In this document: positions 63,586 to 64,000 of the stretch, one piece after another
Position numbering within the stretch: the stretch's first letter is position 1
How the letters are laid out: each line of letters starts with the position of its first letter
DNA from: Microvirga alba
GTDB taxonomy: Bacteria; Pseudomonadota; Alphaproteobacteria; Rhizobiales; Beijerinckiaceae
Reading direction: 5' to 3'
Assembly (NCBI RefSeq): GCF_015694465.1
Contig: NZ_JADQDO010000001.1
Coordinates: 1-64,000 of the forward strand
DNA: 64,000 bases
Notes under the pieces: model-generated
The model's input: the letters and a program-made list of their open reading frames with translations, nothing else
What the model was told of the DNA's origin: nothing
Databases searched by the model: none
Program-made: the position numbers and the translations under genes

Positions 63586-64000
63586 ATGCGCTATCTCCCC
63601 CTCTCCGAGACCGATCGCGGCGAGATGCTCGCGCGGATCGGGGTCAAGTCGGTCGACGATCTCTTCGCCGACATCCCGAAGGACAAGCTCCTGAAAGCGC
63701 CTGTCGATCTTCCGCGCCGGAAGGGCGAGTTGGAAGTCGAGCGCATTCTCTCGCGCATGTCGTCGAAGAACGTATCCGCATCGAGCGTGCCGTTCTTCGT
63801 CGGCGCGGGCGCTTACAAGCACCACGTTCCGGCGACTGTCGATCACCTGATCCAGCGCTCCGAATTTTTGACCAGCTACACGCCGTACCAGCCGGAAATC
63901 GCGCAAGGCACGCTGCAATATCTGTTCGAGTTCCAGACGCAAGTTGCGGCGCTCACCGGCATGGAAGTGGCGAACGCCTCCATGTATGACGGCTCGACCG
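63586..64000 (+). CDS. gcvPA: Glycine dehydrogenase (decarboxylating) subunit 1, partial
   Basis: The first 138 codons of the split P-protein subunit 1; the 3' end is outside the window. [39 protein letters not shown] and [20 protein letters not shown] are the classic GcvPA N-terminal blocks. A full-length P protein would begin differently, so a separate gcvPB is expected downstream. It is a PLP enzyme that decarboxylates glycine and loads GcvH. Confidence 0.94.
   Translation, partial: MRYLPLSETDRGEMLARIGVKSVDDLFADIPKDKLLKAPVDLPRRKGELEVERILSRMSSKNVSASSVPFFVGAGAYKHHVPATVDHLIQRSEFLTSYTPYQPEIAQGTLQYLFEFQTQVAALTGMEVANASMYDGST

Overview
The window is GC-rich chromosomal DNA from an alphaproteobacterium of the order Hyphomicrobiales (Rhizobiales). 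The closest fit is a Microvirga/Bosea/Methylobacteriaceae-type genome, but genus cannot be fixed without a search. The evidence is the family content: plant-type GshA, IalB, DUF1127, DUF2093, DUF4170, DUF983 plus SURF1 beside a ctaC-D-B-G-E oxidase cluster, and a split glycine dehydrogenase (GcvPA). No rRNA, tRNA, CRISPR array, insertion sequence or prophage was recognised.

Layout. 1-1.8 kb: the N-terminal 610 codons of a large repeat protein. 2.0-8.1 kb: xseA and a DUF2093 gene, converging on a lipid A/Kdo operon (cysQ-like, DUF4170, DUF374, waaA, lpxK). 8.1-12.2 kb: a Tat-exported unknown protein, exported unknowns and ubiA. 12.4-16.2 kb: rsmE, ybdK-like ligase and gshA. 16.2-21.9 kb: a diguanylate cyclase, a gdx (sugE) guanidinium exporter behind a guanidine-II riboswitch, a GH113-like/RTX fusion and a methyltransferase. 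22-25.5 kb: a BaiN-type flavoprotein and small genes. 25.6-27.5 kb: a translation/cold-shock cluster (cspA, an IF-1 paralogue, two small unknowns, rpsU). 27.6-33 kb: arylsulfatase, FAD-linked oxidase and an RTX protein with about 28-residue repeats. 33.6-36.8 kb: an EamA exporter, LysR, DUF1127 and DUF937. 36.8-40 kb: MATE and Kef-type transporters. 40.2-47.6 kb: ispH-thrB-rnhA, peroxiredoxin, DsbD-N-like protein, YqgE and a GGDEF/EAL protein. 47.8-51.7 kb: M16 peptidase, thrC, GNAT and a membrane protein. 51.7-58.3 kb: SURF1, DUF983 and the aa3 oxidase operon. 58.6-61.1 kb: IalB, a lipoprotein and a CBS/CorC protein. 61.3-64 kb: a tandem glycine riboswitch driving gcvT-gcvH-osmC-gcvPA, which runs off the end.

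How the parts fit. Most genes are housekeeping: outer-membrane lipid A, ubiquinone and heme-copper oxidase, threonine and isoprenoid synthesis, glutathione, glycine cleavage. Accessory content is concentrated in three repeat-rich, probably exported proteins without Sec signals (two with clear RTX C-termini), in a sulfatase/oxidase pair, and in exporters. Several leaders look regulatory: the guanidine-II and glycine riboswitches, a terminator 36 nt upstream of infA after cspA, and a terminator-like hairpin 13 nt upstream of gshA. The last two leave almost no room for an ordinary promoter downstream and so suggest regulated read-through.
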